A stretch of DNA of 33,067 nucleotides from NCBI GenBank assembly GCA_015494585.1, contig WGAY01000027.1:1-33067 (forward strand), given 5' to 3'. Shown one piece after another: positions 9,188-18,470 of this stretch (its first letter is position 1; each line of letters starts with the position of its first letter). The notes below the pieces were generated by a model, which worked only from the letters and a program-made list of their open reading frames with translations, made no database searches and had not been told where the DNA came from. The translations under genes were made by a program, and so were the position numbers. The stretch is from Candidatus Omnitrophota bacterium. Its GTDB lineage: Bacteria; Omnitrophota; Gorgyraeia; S143-82.

Positions 9188-10510
9188 GTGAAAAGGATAT
9201 TGTTATTACTAGTATTTTTATCGCTTTCTTTGCCTTTATATTCCTCGGATAAGGCATCTATAAAAGTAGGGATTTCCTGCGATTTGTCTGATAGATATGG
9301 CGAGGTGGGAAAGGCCTATCTAGCTGGATGGCAGACCTATTTTAAAAAAATTAATAAAGAAAGAGGAGGCCTAGATGGCAAGAAGATTATCTGGAAGGTA
9401 TTAGATGACAGATCCAATCCAGAAAGGGCTGTTAAGAATACAGAGGAGTTATTAGCATGGGGGGCCGATGTCTTGGCAGGCTATGTTGGCCCTGATTGTA
9501 CAAGCAGTGTCGTAGATTATATTGAGGAAAATAAGAAAGAAATTAATTTATTTTTCCCTTTAAATGGTGGGAAGTTTATAAAGGAAAACCTCAGAAACAG
9601 GCTGTATTCAATAGATCCGCTTTTCTCTGACGAATCGGACCTCTTATTTTCCTATTTTGTTACTGAACAGCGTTCTGATAATTGGGGTATTGTCTATGAT
9701 GATTCCTATTCCGCCCAATATGTGAAGCAGGTCTTAGAGGAGAGGCTTTCTGAATATGCATTACGGCCTATACTGGTCGATATAAATAACGATATGGCGG
9801 TTACTCAGTTGATTGAATTCTGGCCAGATGTTATCGTCGTTGTACTGGATCCAGATTCGACATATAATTTTGTGAAGCGCCTTGTTGATAACATAGATGC
9901 CAAGAAGATGCCTTCGGTGGTTATAGTCTCTTCGGCATTTTCGTGTGAGAATATTCGTAAGATTTCTGATGTTATGCCTCCGGGAAAGTTTTTCTTTGTG
10001 CAGACAACCCCTTATCCTCAGGATAGGGATTATCCATTGATTAGGGAATATTTAGATGCTCTAAAGAAATACACCTCTGAGACTAAACCGTGCTTTATAT
10101 CCCTCCATGGTTATATTGCGGCAAAGATAATGTGTAACATACTCGCCAAATCAGGGGATACTTCAGTTTATTCTGTATCTCAGATAGCTGAGAGTATAGA
10201 TAACGATGTAGGTATTGGCAAGGACATCCGTTTTACCTCTGTTATTCATAGGATTCCAATTGGTGTTGGTCTATTTCAGATAATCGGAAAGAGCCCTGAG
10301 ATTAGGGAGGTTCTGTGGGAGAGTTTCTCTCATAGAAATTGTGATGTTGGTAAGGAATTTAGACAAGGGATAGAGAAAAGGCCAAAGAAGTCCATAGTTT
10401 CTTCTGTAGGCAAAGAGACAAAGCCCACTAATAGTGGTGATTCTCTGGACCAGTCTTCTGAGGCCTCAAGCGTTTCGGTTGAGATAAAAGACGTTGCGCC
10501 TGCGAATTAG
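9188..10510 (+). CDS. Periplasmic substrate-binding protein, branched-chain amino acid ABC (Peripla_BP_6) type
   Basis: 440 aa; signal peptide; IKVGISCDLSDRYGEVGKAYLAGWQTYFKKINKERGGLDGKKIIWKVLDDRSNPERAVKNTEELL; no permease/ATPase genes nearby. Confidence 0.82.
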   Translation: MKRILLLLVFLSLSLPLYSSDKASIKVGISCDLSDRYGEVGKAYLAGWQTYFKKINKERGGLDGKKIIWKVLDDRSNPERAVKNTEELLAWGADVLAGYVGPDCTSSVVDYIEENKKEINLFFPLNGGKFIKENLRNRLYSIDPLFSDESDLLFSYFVTEQRSDNWGIVYDDSYSAQYVKQVLEERLSEYALRPILVDINNDMAVTQLIEFWPDVIVVVLDPDSTYNFVKRLVDNIDAKKMPSVVIVSSAFSCENIRKISDVMPPGKFFFVQTTPYPQDRDYPLIREYLDALKKYTSETKPCFISLHGYIAAKIMCNILAKSGDTSVYSVSQIAESIDNDVGIGKDIRFTSVIHRIPIGVGLFQIIGKSPEIREVLWESFSHRNCDVGKEFRQGIEKRPKKSIVSSVGKETKPTNSGDSLDQSSEASSVSVEIKDVAPAN

Positions 10511-10553
10511 TCCTTGATTTAGCTCAAGTATTCCTTTAAAATCTTAAATTCAT

Positions 10554-10629
10554 GGTGGCGTACCCAAGTAGCTAAGGGAACGGTCTGCAAAACCGTCATT
10601 CGCGGGTGCAAATCCCGCCGCCACCTCCA
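10554..10629 (+). tRNA. tRNA-Cys (GCA), with encoded CCA
   Basis: Acceptor GGTGGCG/CGCCACC, anticodon arm ACGGT-CTGCAAA-ACCGT (GCA), T arm GCGGG-TGCAAAT-CCCGC, then T + CCA. Confidence 0.93.
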
Positions 10630-10644
10630 AATTGAAATTGTCCT

Positions 10645-10730
10645 GCCGGGATGGCGGAATTGGCAGACGCAAGGGACTTAAAATCCCTCGCCCCTCTGTG
10701 GGCGTGCCGGTTCAAGTCCGGCTCCCGGCA
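10645..10730 (+). tRNA. tRNA-Leu (TAA), CCA not encoded
   Basis: Acceptor GCCGGGA/TCCCGGC, anticodon arm AGGGA-CTTAAAA-TCCCT (TAA), long variable arm, T arm CCGG-TTCAAGT-CCGG. Confidence 0.93.
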
Positions 10731-10738
10731 TATTTTTT

Positions 10739-10818
10739 AAGCATGAAGCATGAAGAAGGAAGGGATTTTATTTTCAAGAAATTTGTCCTTTATTCTCTAT
10801 CTTTCACTCTTCATGCTT
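10739..10818. repeat. Imperfect inverted repeat, possibly related to the dispersed hairpin repeats
   Basis: AAGCATGAAG (10739-10748) / CTTCATGCTT (10809-10818) with a purine-rich 5' arm and pyrimidine-rich 3' arm as in the copies at 1.9 and 12.8 kb; the conserved tail is not evident. Confidence 0.45.
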
Positions 10819-10859
10819 TGTTCTTGAATATGTTACGTTTTTATCCTCTTTAAATATCT

Positions 10860-11762
10860 ATGATTCAAGATATATATAAATTTAAAGATAGATTTTTACT
10901 GTATCTCAGCCTAGAGCGCAATTATTCAGATAAGACGGTTTATAACTATGCCTTGGATTTGGGTGATTTTATCGATTTCCTCTCGAAGGATGCGGGTATC
11001 AATGATATTTCAGGTGTCTCACCTCTAGTAGTAAGGATGTATTTGTCATCCCTTAGAAGGAGGAATTATAGCCGGCGTTCTATTTCGCGTCGACTTGCGG
11101 CTTTGCGTTCATTTTTTAGGTATTTGCTGCAACGTGATGTCATTAATAAGAGTCCAATGAGTGCTGTAAGGAATCCTCGTATAGAAAAGAAATTGCCTTT
11201 GTTTTTGACTGAAGAGCAGGTAGAACATCTTCTCTCTATGGATTATGGCACAGATTTCAAGGGGCTCAGGGATAGGGCTATTATTGAGGTGCTTTATTCG
11301 ACGGGAGCGAGGGTTAGTGAATTGGTTGGGATTTCCCTATATGACATAGATATCTCGGCTAATACGGTGCGTCTTATGGGAAAGGGACGGAAGGAGAGGA
11401 TTGCAGTGCTTGGGTCGATGGCCAGGAAGGCGATAGATGCCTATCTGCCGTTGCGCGCAAGGTTAGTCAGTGGAGATGAGACGGCCCTATTTGTGAATAA
11501 ATTTGGGAAGAGGATTTCGGTACGTTCAGTTGAGACTATAGTGAAGCAGAGGCTTATTCAGGCGGGTATATGGAAGAAGGGATTGAGTGTCCATAGTATC
11601 CGCCATTCATTTGCTACTCATCTATTGAATAGGGGGGCGGGTTTAAGGGATGTGCAGGAGATGTTAGGGCATAAGAACCTTATTACCACTCAAATATATA
11701 CGCATTTAACAATAGATAAGATGAGGCAGGTCTATGATGCAGCTCATCCACATGCCCACTAA
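10860..11762 (+). CDS. Tyrosine recombinase, XerC/XerD type
   Basis: 300 aa; SAM-like N-domain; LYSTGARVSELVGI, HSIRHSFATHLLNRGAGLRDVQEMLGHKNLITTQIYTHL catalytic region. Confidence 0.93.
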   Translation: MIQDIYKFKDRFLLYLSLERNYSDKTVYNYALDLGDFIDFLSKDAGINDISGVSPLVVRMYLSSLRRRNYSRRSISRRLAALRSFFRYLLQRDVINKSPMSAVRNPRIEKKLPLFLTEEQVEHLLSMDYGTDFKGLRDRAIIEVLYSTGARVSELVGISLYDIDISANTVRLMGKGRKERIAVLGSMARKAIDAYLPLRARLVSGDETALFVNKFGKRISVRSVETIVKQRLIQAGIWKKGLSVHSIRHSFATHLLNRGAGLRDVQEMLGHKNLITTQIYTHLTIDKMRQVYDAAHPHAH

Positions 11763-12510
11763 TCTCCTTGTTTTTGTTGTCTCTCTTGTCTTTCCGATGT
11801 TTGGACAGGGTGGTGGGGCTGTCTATGTGCCGTTATTCAATGCCAATGGATATGATTTCTATACATCAGTGGCACTGAGTCAGCTGCTTATATTTTTCTC
11901 GGCCTTGACAGTGGTCTTTGTCTATCATAGGGCGCGGTTGATTTCTTGGCCGTTGTTTCTACTGATAGAGTTGCCGACTATAATCGGGGCCTTTTTTGGC
12001 GGGGTTGTGTCGTATTTTATCCCTACAGAATGGGCCAGGGTGTTTTTTATAATACTGGTGTCTTTGAGTGGGGCATCTATGCTCTTTGGTTGGGTGAATG
12101 ATTCCTCCCATAGTGACTTTGATTTTGCGCGGGTGATTAAAGAAAAGAAGTTGCGATTTATCTTTGGGGCATTATTTATGTTTTTCGCGGGTGCTATGGC
12201 AGGGCTTCTGGGTATAGGAGGGGGGATAATTAAAGTTCCGGTAATGGTTTTGTTCCTGGGGATACCTGTGAAGGTTGCAGCGGCTACATCAGGGCTTATG
12301 GTGGGATTTACTGCGATAAGTGGTCTGCTGGGGCATAAGGCAGTGGGACATATTGTGTTATCCTCTAATGTGGTGGTTTATGTGCTTACGGTTGTTGTTG
12401 GTTCGGCTGTAGGGGCGCGTATTGGTGTGCGGCTAGATAGGAGGCGATTTAGACGATATATAGGGGGTTTGCTTTTGACTGTGGCATTGCTTTATTTGTT
12501 TATTAGGTAA
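11734..12510 (+). CDS. TauE/SafE-type membrane permease
   Basis: Multi-TM; GQGGGAVYVPLF and AGLLGIGGGIIKVPVMVLFLGIPVKVAAATS motifs. Start may be 11752. Confidence 0.88.
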   Translation: MMQLIHMPTNLLVFVVSLVFPMFGQGGGAVYVPLFNANGYDFYTSVALSQLLIFFSALTVVFVYHRARLISWPLFLLIELPTIIGAFFGGVVSYFIPTEWARVFFIILVSLSGASMLFGWVNDSSHSDFDFARVIKEKKLRFIFGALFMFFAGAMAGLLGIGGGIIKVPVMVLFLGIPVKVAAATSGLMVGFTAISGLLGHKAVGHIVLSSNVVVYVLTVVVGSAVGARIGVRLDRRRFRRYIGGLLLTVALLYLFIR

Positions 12511-12606
12511 GATGGGTCAGAGGGGATTTGGTTTACTAGATTTTTATCTGGGATAGTACTTATTAGTGTATAATGTGTTTTTGCCTATTTGGGGTTTTGG
12601 TATAAG

Positions 12607-12679
12607 TGGACCAGAGGGGATTCGAACCCCCGACTTCCACAATGCGAATGTGGCGCTCTCCCAACTGAGCTACTGGCCC
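12607..12679 (-). tRNA. tRNA-Ala (CGC)
   Basis: Reverse complement GGGCCAGTAGCTCAGTTGGGAGAGCGCCACATTCGCATTGTGG...GGGGGTTCGAATCCCCTCTGGTCCA; G3:U70 acceptor pair present; anticodon CGC. Confidence 0.93.
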
Positions 12680-12697
12680 ATTTGATTTGAAATTTGT

Positions 12698-12706
12698 ATT
12701 ATAACA
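12698..12706 (-). promoter_or_regulatory. Candidate extended -10 element for tRNA-Ala
   Basis: Minus strand TGTTATAAT, -10 TATAAT at 12703-12698, 19 nt upstream of the tRNA 5' end; -35 weak. Confidence 0.4.
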
Positions 12707-12767
12707 TCTATGGATTTTTTAGTATGATATTATATAAACCCAGATTATGCAATAGGGTATTAATATT

Positions 12768-12879
12768 AAGAATAAAGAATGGAGTATGGAGAATGGAGGA
12801 AAATATAATATTAGTAAATAAAAATCCTTCATGTTTCATGTTCCCTTTTTCATTCTTGATAAAAATGCTGTGGTTTTGA
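12768..12879. repeat. Dispersed hairpin repeat, copy related to 1875-1980
   Basis: 33-nt arms 12768-12800 / 12825-12857 (24/33 complementary, many remaining positions G-U compatible); centre and tail AAAAATGCTGTGGTTTTGA (12861-12879) match copy 1 (18/19 in tail). Confidence 0.7.
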
Positions 12880-12927
12880 GATTTGTGATTTTTATTGTGA
12901 TAATAGGTTATTTTTATAGGGTGACAT

Positions 12928-14127
12928 ATGAAATATATTCTTCTAGTTCCAGATGGTGCCTGGGATAGGCCTCTTGAGCAATTGAAAGGGCGGACCCCCT
13001 TGGAGGTTGCGGACACACCTAATATGGATAGACTTGCCAGAGAGGGGGTTGTTGGTATGGTCAAGACTGTGCCGGATGGTTTTTCCCCTGCTAGTGATGT
13101 GGCCAATATGAGTCTATTGGGTTATCCACCTGAAGAATTCTACTCCGGAAGGGCCCCCCTGGAGGCCGCTAATATAGGTGTCTCTATTGGAGAAGATGAA
13201 GTTGCTTTCAGGTGTAATTTGGTAACTGTCTATGATGGCAAGATGGTCGATTACAGTGCCGGACATATATCGACGCATGAGGCCGAATACCTTATAGATG
13301 ATCTCAATAATGCCTTTGGTCCGGGTTTTAGATTCTACACTGGTACGAGTTATCGCCATCTATTGGTCATCAAAACCGATGCTCCTGGCTCTTTCCTAGA
13401 GGTGGAATGCACCCCGCCTCACAATATAATTGGGCAGGAGATCGATAGATATCTGCCTCGTGGAAATGATAAGGCGGCCTCTGTATTGGTACGGTTGATG
13501 GAGGATTCGGTGGCCGTATTGTCGGCAAGCGATGTGAACAAGGTCCGTATTGACCTAAAGGAGAATCCTGCGACGATGATATGGCTCTGGGGGCAGGGTG
13601 TAGCTAAGGAGATGCCTTTGTTTAAAGATAGATATGGGATAAGCGGTGCTATGATATCTGCAGTTGACCTGTTGAAGGGGCTTGGTCGAAAGGTAGGTCT
13701 GGAGATTATAGATGTGCCTGGTGCTACTGGTTATTACGATACAAATTATAGGGCAAAGGCTGAATATGGTTTGAAGGCATTGAGGGAACATGATTTTGTT
13801 ATGATTCATCTGGAGGCCCCTGATGAGGCCGGCCACAATGGCCATCTCGATGAGAAGATTCGGGCAATAGAGCGGTTTGACCACATAATAGTTGGTGGGT
13901 TTTTGAATGAGTTCGGCCGTTCTGCTGGTGCCAGGATCTTGGTTTCCCCTGATCACCCGACGCCTCTTTCCATAAGGACGCATAGTTCTGATCCAGTGGG
14001 ATTTGTGATATGGGGAGATGGGGTAGCTCCGGATTCGGCTAGTAGTTATTCAGAGAGGGTCTGTCAGGCCTCTGACTTGTTTTTACCTTCAGGGTCAGAG
14101 TTATTTACGCAGTTTATTGGGAGGTAG
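12928..14127 (+). CDS. apgM: Cofactor-independent phosphoglycerate mutase, ApgM-like
   Basis: 399 aa; KYILLVPDGAWDRPLEQLKGRTPLEVADTPNMDRLAREG, SPASDVANMSLLGYPPEEFYSGRAPLEAANIG, HLEAPDEAGHNG, SPDHPTPLSIRTHSSDPVGFVIWG. Confidence 0.9.
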   Translation: MKYILLVPDGAWDRPLEQLKGRTPLEVADTPNMDRLAREGVVGMVKTVPDGFSPASDVANMSLLGYPPEEFYSGRAPLEAANIGVSIGEDEVAFRCNLVTVYDGKMVDYSAGHISTHEAEYLIDDLNNAFGPGFRFYTGTSYRHLLVIKTDAPGSFLEVECTPPHNIIGQEIDRYLPRGNDKAASVLVRLMEDSVAVLSASDVNKVRIDLKENPATMIWLWGQGVAKEMPLFKDRYGISGAMISAVDLLKGLGRKVGLEIIDVPGATGYYDTNYRAKAEYGLKALREHDFVMIHLEAPDEAGHNGHLDEKIRAIERFDHIIVGGFLNEFGRSAGARILVSPDHPTPLSIRTHSSDPVGFVIWGDGVAPDSASSYSERVCQASDLFLPSGSELFTQFIGR

Positions 14128-14131
14128 GTTT

Positions 14132-15718
14132 ATGGTCTTCTTCCTAATTACTCTGGGTTTTGGGTTTTTCTTTTTGGGTTTTTCTTTTTATGCGCGGCTT
14201 CTAGAAGGACTTTTTGATGTGGATGCTTCCAATCCTACACCTGCTGTACAGAAGTCAGATGGGGTAGATTCTGTTCCAGCTAAGTGGCCGGTATTATTTG
14301 GACATCACTTTGCCTCGATTGCAGGGGCGGCACCTATTATTGGTCCTGTACTGGCGGTGAGCCTATGGGGATGGGTACCTGTCTACTGGTGGGTAGTGCT
14401 TGGTTCGGTTTTTGTGGGTGGTTTGCATGACTTCGGTTCTCTTATGCTTTCCCTTAGGTTCGCTGGTAAGACGGTTGCTGAGGTGGCAGAGGGGATTATC
14501 TCTTCTCGTGCAAGGCAGGTCTTCGCTATGTTTCTCTGGTTTGCTCTGGTTTTGGTTGTTGCAGTCTTTGCATCGGTATCGGCGAAGACTTTTGTAGAAG
14601 GACCTGAGATAGTTTTACCTTCCTTTGGCTTGATATTGGTGGCGGTCTTGGTTGGTTTTTTAATGAATAAAAAGGGAATGTCTCTCTTACCTGTAACATT
14701 TATTGGATTGGGGTCTTTTATACTTCTTATAATACTCGGCCAGTTTCTTCCAGTACAGATGGTGGGTAGGGATGCCCTGGCTATATGGGTTATTTTGCTT
14801 CTGCTTTATGCCCTTGTTGCCTCGGTTGCACCTGTTCATTATCTCCTTCAACCGAGGGATTATTTATCTTCTTATCTATTGTTCTTTGGTCTTGTAATCG
14901 GCTATATTGGGCTATTTCTATCTCATCCGACTATAAGACTTCCTGAGACGACGATGAAGGCACCTTTCGACTTTTGGCCTATGCTTTTTATAGTGGTTGC
15001 CTGTGGGGCGGTTTCTGGATTCCATTCCCTGATAGCGAGTGGTACCACTGCCAGGCAGATATCCAATGAGGGCCATGGCAGGTATGTGGTTTATCTGGCT
15101 ATGCTGGCAGAGGGTGCGCTTGCATTGCTGGCGGTCTTTGCTGTTATAGTGGGTTTCTCTTCAATGGATGAGTTTCTCAAGGTGCTGAAGTCAGGGGGAC
15201 CTATAGAGGCCTTTTCTGTAGGATTTGGCCAGCTGACAAGGGTAGTCCTTGGCGATTGGGGTAAGTCGTTTGCAGTGATTATGTTAAATGCCTTTGTCCT
15301 GACAACCCTGGATACGGCTACCAGGATAGGTAGGTATATAACCGAAGAGATAACAGGCATAAAAAATAGGTGGATTACTTCCCTTATTGTTGTTGTGCCA
15401 GCGGCTGTCCTGGCCCTTACAGGGAAATGGAAGGCAGTCTGGCCGTTGTTTGGCGCTGCAAATCAGTTGATAGCTGCAATGGTTTTGCTTTTGATAGCTA
15501 GCTTTTTGGCCTATAGAAAAAAGAAGGCAGGGTTTGTGCTTATCATATCTATTTTTAGCTATATAACTATAATGTCGGCGTTGATGAAGAAGTCTATTGA
15601 GTTTTTTGATAAAGGAGAGACCTTATTATTGACTATTGGAATTGTCCTGCTATTTCTGTCTTTATATATGGTTGTGGAGCTGTTTAAAAAGCGTGCTAGT
15701 AGTGGTGGCCAATTGTGA
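14132..15718 (+). CDS. cstA: Carbon starvation protein CstA family transporter
   Basis: Multi-TM; DGVDSVPAKWPVLFGHHFASIAGAAPIIGPVLA, SGFHSLIASGTTARQ, TTLDTATRIGRY. SD GGGAGGT before ATG 14132. Confidence 0.9.
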   Translation: MVFFLITLGFGFFFLGFSFYARLLEGLFDVDASNPTPAVQKSDGVDSVPAKWPVLFGHHFASIAGAAPIIGPVLAVSLWGWVPVYWWVVLGSVFVGGLHDFGSLMLSLRFAGKTVAEVAEGIISSRARQVFAMFLWFALVLVVAVFASVSAKTFVEGPEIVLPSFGLILVAVLVGFLMNKKGMSLLPVTFIGLGSFILLIILGQFLPVQMVGRDALAIWVILLLLYALVASVAPVHYLLQPRDYLSSYLLFFGLVIGYIGLFLSHPTIRLPETTMKAPFDFWPMLFIVVACGAVSGFHSLIASGTTARQISNEGHGRYVVYLAMLAEGALALLAVFAVIVGFSSMDEFLKVLKSGGPIEAFSVGFGQLTRVVLGDWGKSFAVIMLNAFVLTTLDTATRIGRYITEEITGIKNRWITSLIVVVPAAVLALTGKWKAVWPLFGAANQLIAAMVLLLIASFLAYRKKKAGFVLIISIFSYITIMSALMKKSIEFFDKGETLLLTIGIVLLFLSLYMVVELFKKRASSGGQL

Positions 15719-15749
15719 ACAGGCAATAATGTAAAAGAGGGGCGTGTAT

Positions 15750-16796
15750 ATGGAAAAAGAGGTGAAGATAAATCCTACTTATGAAGAGGTCAGGGATAGG
15801 GATGTACTTAAGTGTGAGGAGGATTTGCCAGGGAGATATTGGGAATATAGACGAAAATGGGAAGAGAATCCAAAGAAGAATATAGTGGAAGATTTCCCTT
15901 TGAATCTTGATCTGGAGGTCTCTTCTTACTGTAACCTGCGTTGCCCTATGTGTTACAGGACGCTGGTTGATTTTGAGGGGAAAGAGAATAAGAGATTAGG
16001 ATTTATGTCCTGGGAGCTGTTTAGTAAGTGTATAGATGAGGGTGCAGAGTACGGGCTTTATGCGGTGAAGTTGAATTATCTTGGAGAGCCCTTGATGCAT
16101 AAGGATATACCCAAGATGATTGCCTATGCGAAAAAGAAGGGGGTTGTGGATGTCCAATTTAACACCAACGGAGTGCTTTTGGAGGGTGAGCTTGCAGAGA
16201 GGATAATAGATAGCGGAGTGGATAGGGTCATTATCTCTTTTGACTCGATAAAAAAAGAGAAATATGAGGCGATAAGGATAGGTGCAAGGTTTGAAGATGT
16301 GGTGAAAAATGTAGAGGATTTTATTGCGTTGAGGAGGAAGAAGGGGCTAAAGCGGCCCTGTATTCGTGTTTCTATGGTGAAGATGCGGGACAATCTCGAT
16401 GAGGTTGATGAGTTCTACAACTTTTGGATGGAGAGGGGAGTGGATCTGGTGACTTATGTGAACTATGTGAATTATATGGGTAAAGATCCAGATGCTGAGA
16501 AGCGCTATATAAGCAAACCGGCTAAGATGAGGGACGATTTTATATGTGCCCAGCTATGGCAGAGGTTGTTTGTATGGTGGGATGGACGGATTACACCATG
16601 TTGCGGAGATTACGAGGCAGGATGTCTGTTGGGTGATGCGAATAAGGATAGCCTGCACGAGATTTGGGTAGGTCCGCGCTTGCAGTCTTTAAGGGATCTG
16701 CATTGGAATGGAAGATATAAGGAGATGAGTATATGCAGACAGTGTACCCTTCCATATACAGTGGCGGTTATGGAAGGAATGGATACGGACGGTTAG
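15750..16796 (+). CDS. Radical SAM protein with SPASM-type C-terminal domain
   Basis: LEVSSYCNLRCPMCYRTL (CxxxCxxC); C-terminal WWDGRITPCCGDYEAGCLLGDANKDSLHEIWVGPRLQSLRDLH...CRQC. Confidence 0.9.
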   Translation: MEKEVKINPTYEEVRDRDVLKCEEDLPGRYWEYRRKWEENPKKNIVEDFPLNLDLEVSSYCNLRCPMCYRTLVDFEGKENKRLGFMSWELFSKCIDEGAEYGLYAVKLNYLGEPLMHKDIPKMIAYAKKKGVVDVQFNTNGVLLEGELAERIIDSGVDRVIISFDSIKKEKYEAIRIGARFEDVVKNVEDFIALRRKKGLKRPCIRVSMVKMRDNLDEVDEFYNFWMERGVDLVTYVNYVNYMGKDPDAEKRYISKPAKMRDDFICAQLWQRLFVWWDGRITPCCGDYEAGCLLGDANKDSLHEIWVGPRLQSLRDLHWNGRYKEMSICRQCTLPYTVAVMEGMDTDG

Positions 16797-16817
16797 TGAG
16801 AGAATGGAGGTAGAAAT

Positions 16818-17564
16818 ATGTTTCGTAAGGTAGTATTGGTATTGTTGCTTGTTTCCCCTCTGTTTTTTACGAGAGGTTTTGCCTTTGATGCGCAGAAGGC
16901 TGGAGTGAAGGGTGAAGACCAAAAGAAAGGTTATACCATTGTTTACCTCGGCAGGGACAACGATATTTTTGGCTTTGATGTCGAGCCTTATACCCTGGGC
17001 AAAGACGATGTGATTCAGATAGATGTGCAGGGGCATCCAGAGTTTAGCGGTCAGTTTACGGTCAGCCCAGAAGGTAAGATTCAGTATCAATACATTGGAG
17101 ATATAAGCGTGGAAGGACTAACGAAAGAAGAGGTTAGGGATAAGATAAAGGGATTATTGGCTGAGTATATACATCAGCCTCAGGTTATGGTGAAGATACT
17201 GCAGTTTAGGAGTAAGTATATATATGTTATGGGAGAGGTAGGCAAGCCCGGGAAGTACCCTATGAAGGGGGCAGGAATGTCAGTAAGGGATGCCATTATT
17301 GCGGCAGGATTGGTGACCTCTGATGCGGGTATGCGGGGTACGCGTCTAATAAGACCTATGGACGATAAGGTATATGTGCGTAAGGTTGATGTTTGTAAGA
17401 TCCTTTATGAAGGTGTCCTCGATGAAAACTATATGTTAAGGCCAGGCGATATTATTTATGTGCCTACCCTGGCCGTGAGTAAGATCTCGCGTGTAATAGA
17501 CAAGATAGTTAGCCCATTTTATAAGGCGGCAATAGTGAAGGATGTTGCCGATATAAACGATTAG
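16818..17564 (+). CDS. Polysaccharide biosynthesis/export protein (Wza-like, Poly_export + SLBB)
   Basis: Signal peptide; YTLGKDDVIQIDVQGHPEFSGQFTVSPEGKIQYQYIGDISVEGLTKEEVRDKI...YVMGEVGKPGKYPMKGAGMSVRDAIIAAG. Confidence 0.9.
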   Translation: MFRKVVLVLLLVSPLFFTRGFAFDAQKAGVKGEDQKKGYTIVYLGRDNDIFGFDVEPYTLGKDDVIQIDVQGHPEFSGQFTVSPEGKIQYQYIGDISVEGLTKEEVRDKIKGLLAEYIHQPQVMVKILQFRSKYIYVMGEVGKPGKYPMKGAGMSVRDAIIAAGLVTSDAGMRGTRLIRPMDDKVYVRKVDVCKILYEGVLDENYMLRPGDIIYVPTLAVSKISRVIDKIVSPFYKAAIVKDVADIND

Positions 17565-17584
17565 TATTGATATTAACATAGATT

Positions 17585-18067
17585 ATGAGGCGAGTTGAAG
17601 AGAAGATAATCGGCATTAAGGCTATTGGTCCATTGGTTTCTCATCTTAGAAAGAGCGGTAAGCGTATTGTCTTTACAAATGGCTGTTTTGATATAATTCA
17701 CTATGGACACGTATTTTATCTGGAGAAGGCAAGATTACTTGGGGATGTCTTAATAGTTGGTGTCAATTCAGATGCCTCTGTAAGGAGACTTAAGGGGAAA
17801 TCTCGCCCTATAAATAGCTTGCGGGATAGGATGCGTGTACTGGCTGCCCTTGAATCCGTTGATTATGTAATCTCTTTCTCTCAGGATACGCCGCTTGGAC
17901 TTATAAAACGGATTCTGCCGGATGTGTTGGTGAAAGGTGGAGATTGGCCTATTGATAGGATAGCCGGTGCGAATGTAGTGCTTGAGTCAGGGGGGCAGGT
18001 CGTTAGGATTCCTTTGCGTAAGGGCAGGTCAACGACTTCTTTGATTCGTAGGATTATGTCGCTGTGA
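17585..18067 (+). CDS. RfaE2/HldE C-terminal-domain-like nucleotidyltransferase (ADP-heptose synthase type)
   Basis: [48 protein letters not shown]...[25 protein letters not shown]. Confidence 0.9.
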   Translation: MRRVEEKIIGIKAIGPLVSHLRKSGKRIVFTNGCFDIIHYGHVFYLEKARLLGDVLIVGVNSDASVRRLKGKSRPINSLRDRMRVLAALESVDYVISFSQDTPLGLIKRILPDVLVKGGDWPIDRIAGANVVLESGGQVVRIPLRKGRSTTSLIRRIMSL

Positions 18068-18068
18068 T

Positions 18069-18470
18069 TTACTCTCTATCGGGGAGTTTTACCTCCCATT
18101 GGTTACCATCTCGTATGCAGATTATTGTACATCCTTTCCACTTTAGAAACTCTGATGCCTTTTGTGGAATACCGGCAATGGGATTGTTTATAAGGACCCA
18201 AGGCAGATTTAGGTCGTTTGTACAAACCTGTTCTTGAGGATAATGGCCTATTATATGAATGAGTTTCTGTTGGCCGTCTTTATGTTTTTTAAGGAATTTG
18301 TATAGATCAATTTCACGTAATATGGAGATGCAGGAATATAACGCGATAAGGCCTAGCAAAATGCTCTGTATAATTCGTCTGCGTGTTTGTGATATGAGAT
18401 AAAATATGATTACTATTGACATACCTATGTCTATGGAGTGATATCTGTATACATCAATGGGCAATAGCAT
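18069..18470 (-). CDS. C-terminal part of a membrane protein (possible frameshifted continuation of the ORF at 18454-19422)
   Basis: 133 aa; begins with TM-like MLLPIDVYRYHSIDIGMSIVIIFYLIS and overlaps the upstream minus ORF by 17 nt in another frame. Confidence 0.6.
   Translation of the reverse strand: MLLPIDVYRYHSIDIGMSIVIIFYLISQTRRRIIQSILLGLIALYSCISILREIDLYKFLKKHKDGQQKLIHIIGHYPQEQVCTNDLNLPWVLINNPIAGIPQKASEFLKWKGCTIICIRDGNQWEVKLPDRE

Noticed and set aside
10632-10853. 73-aa ORF
   Set aside because: Overlaps tRNA-Leu and the adjacent inverted repeat; no plausible product.
10554-11762. tRNA-adjacent integrase suggesting an integrative element
   Set aside because: The recombinase is a full-length housekeeping-like XerC/D; no duplicated tRNA 3' end, excision genes or phage/ICE cargo were seen.
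12694-12879. 61-aa ORF
   Set aside because: Lies largely within the dispersed hairpin repeat; the translation looks non-coding.
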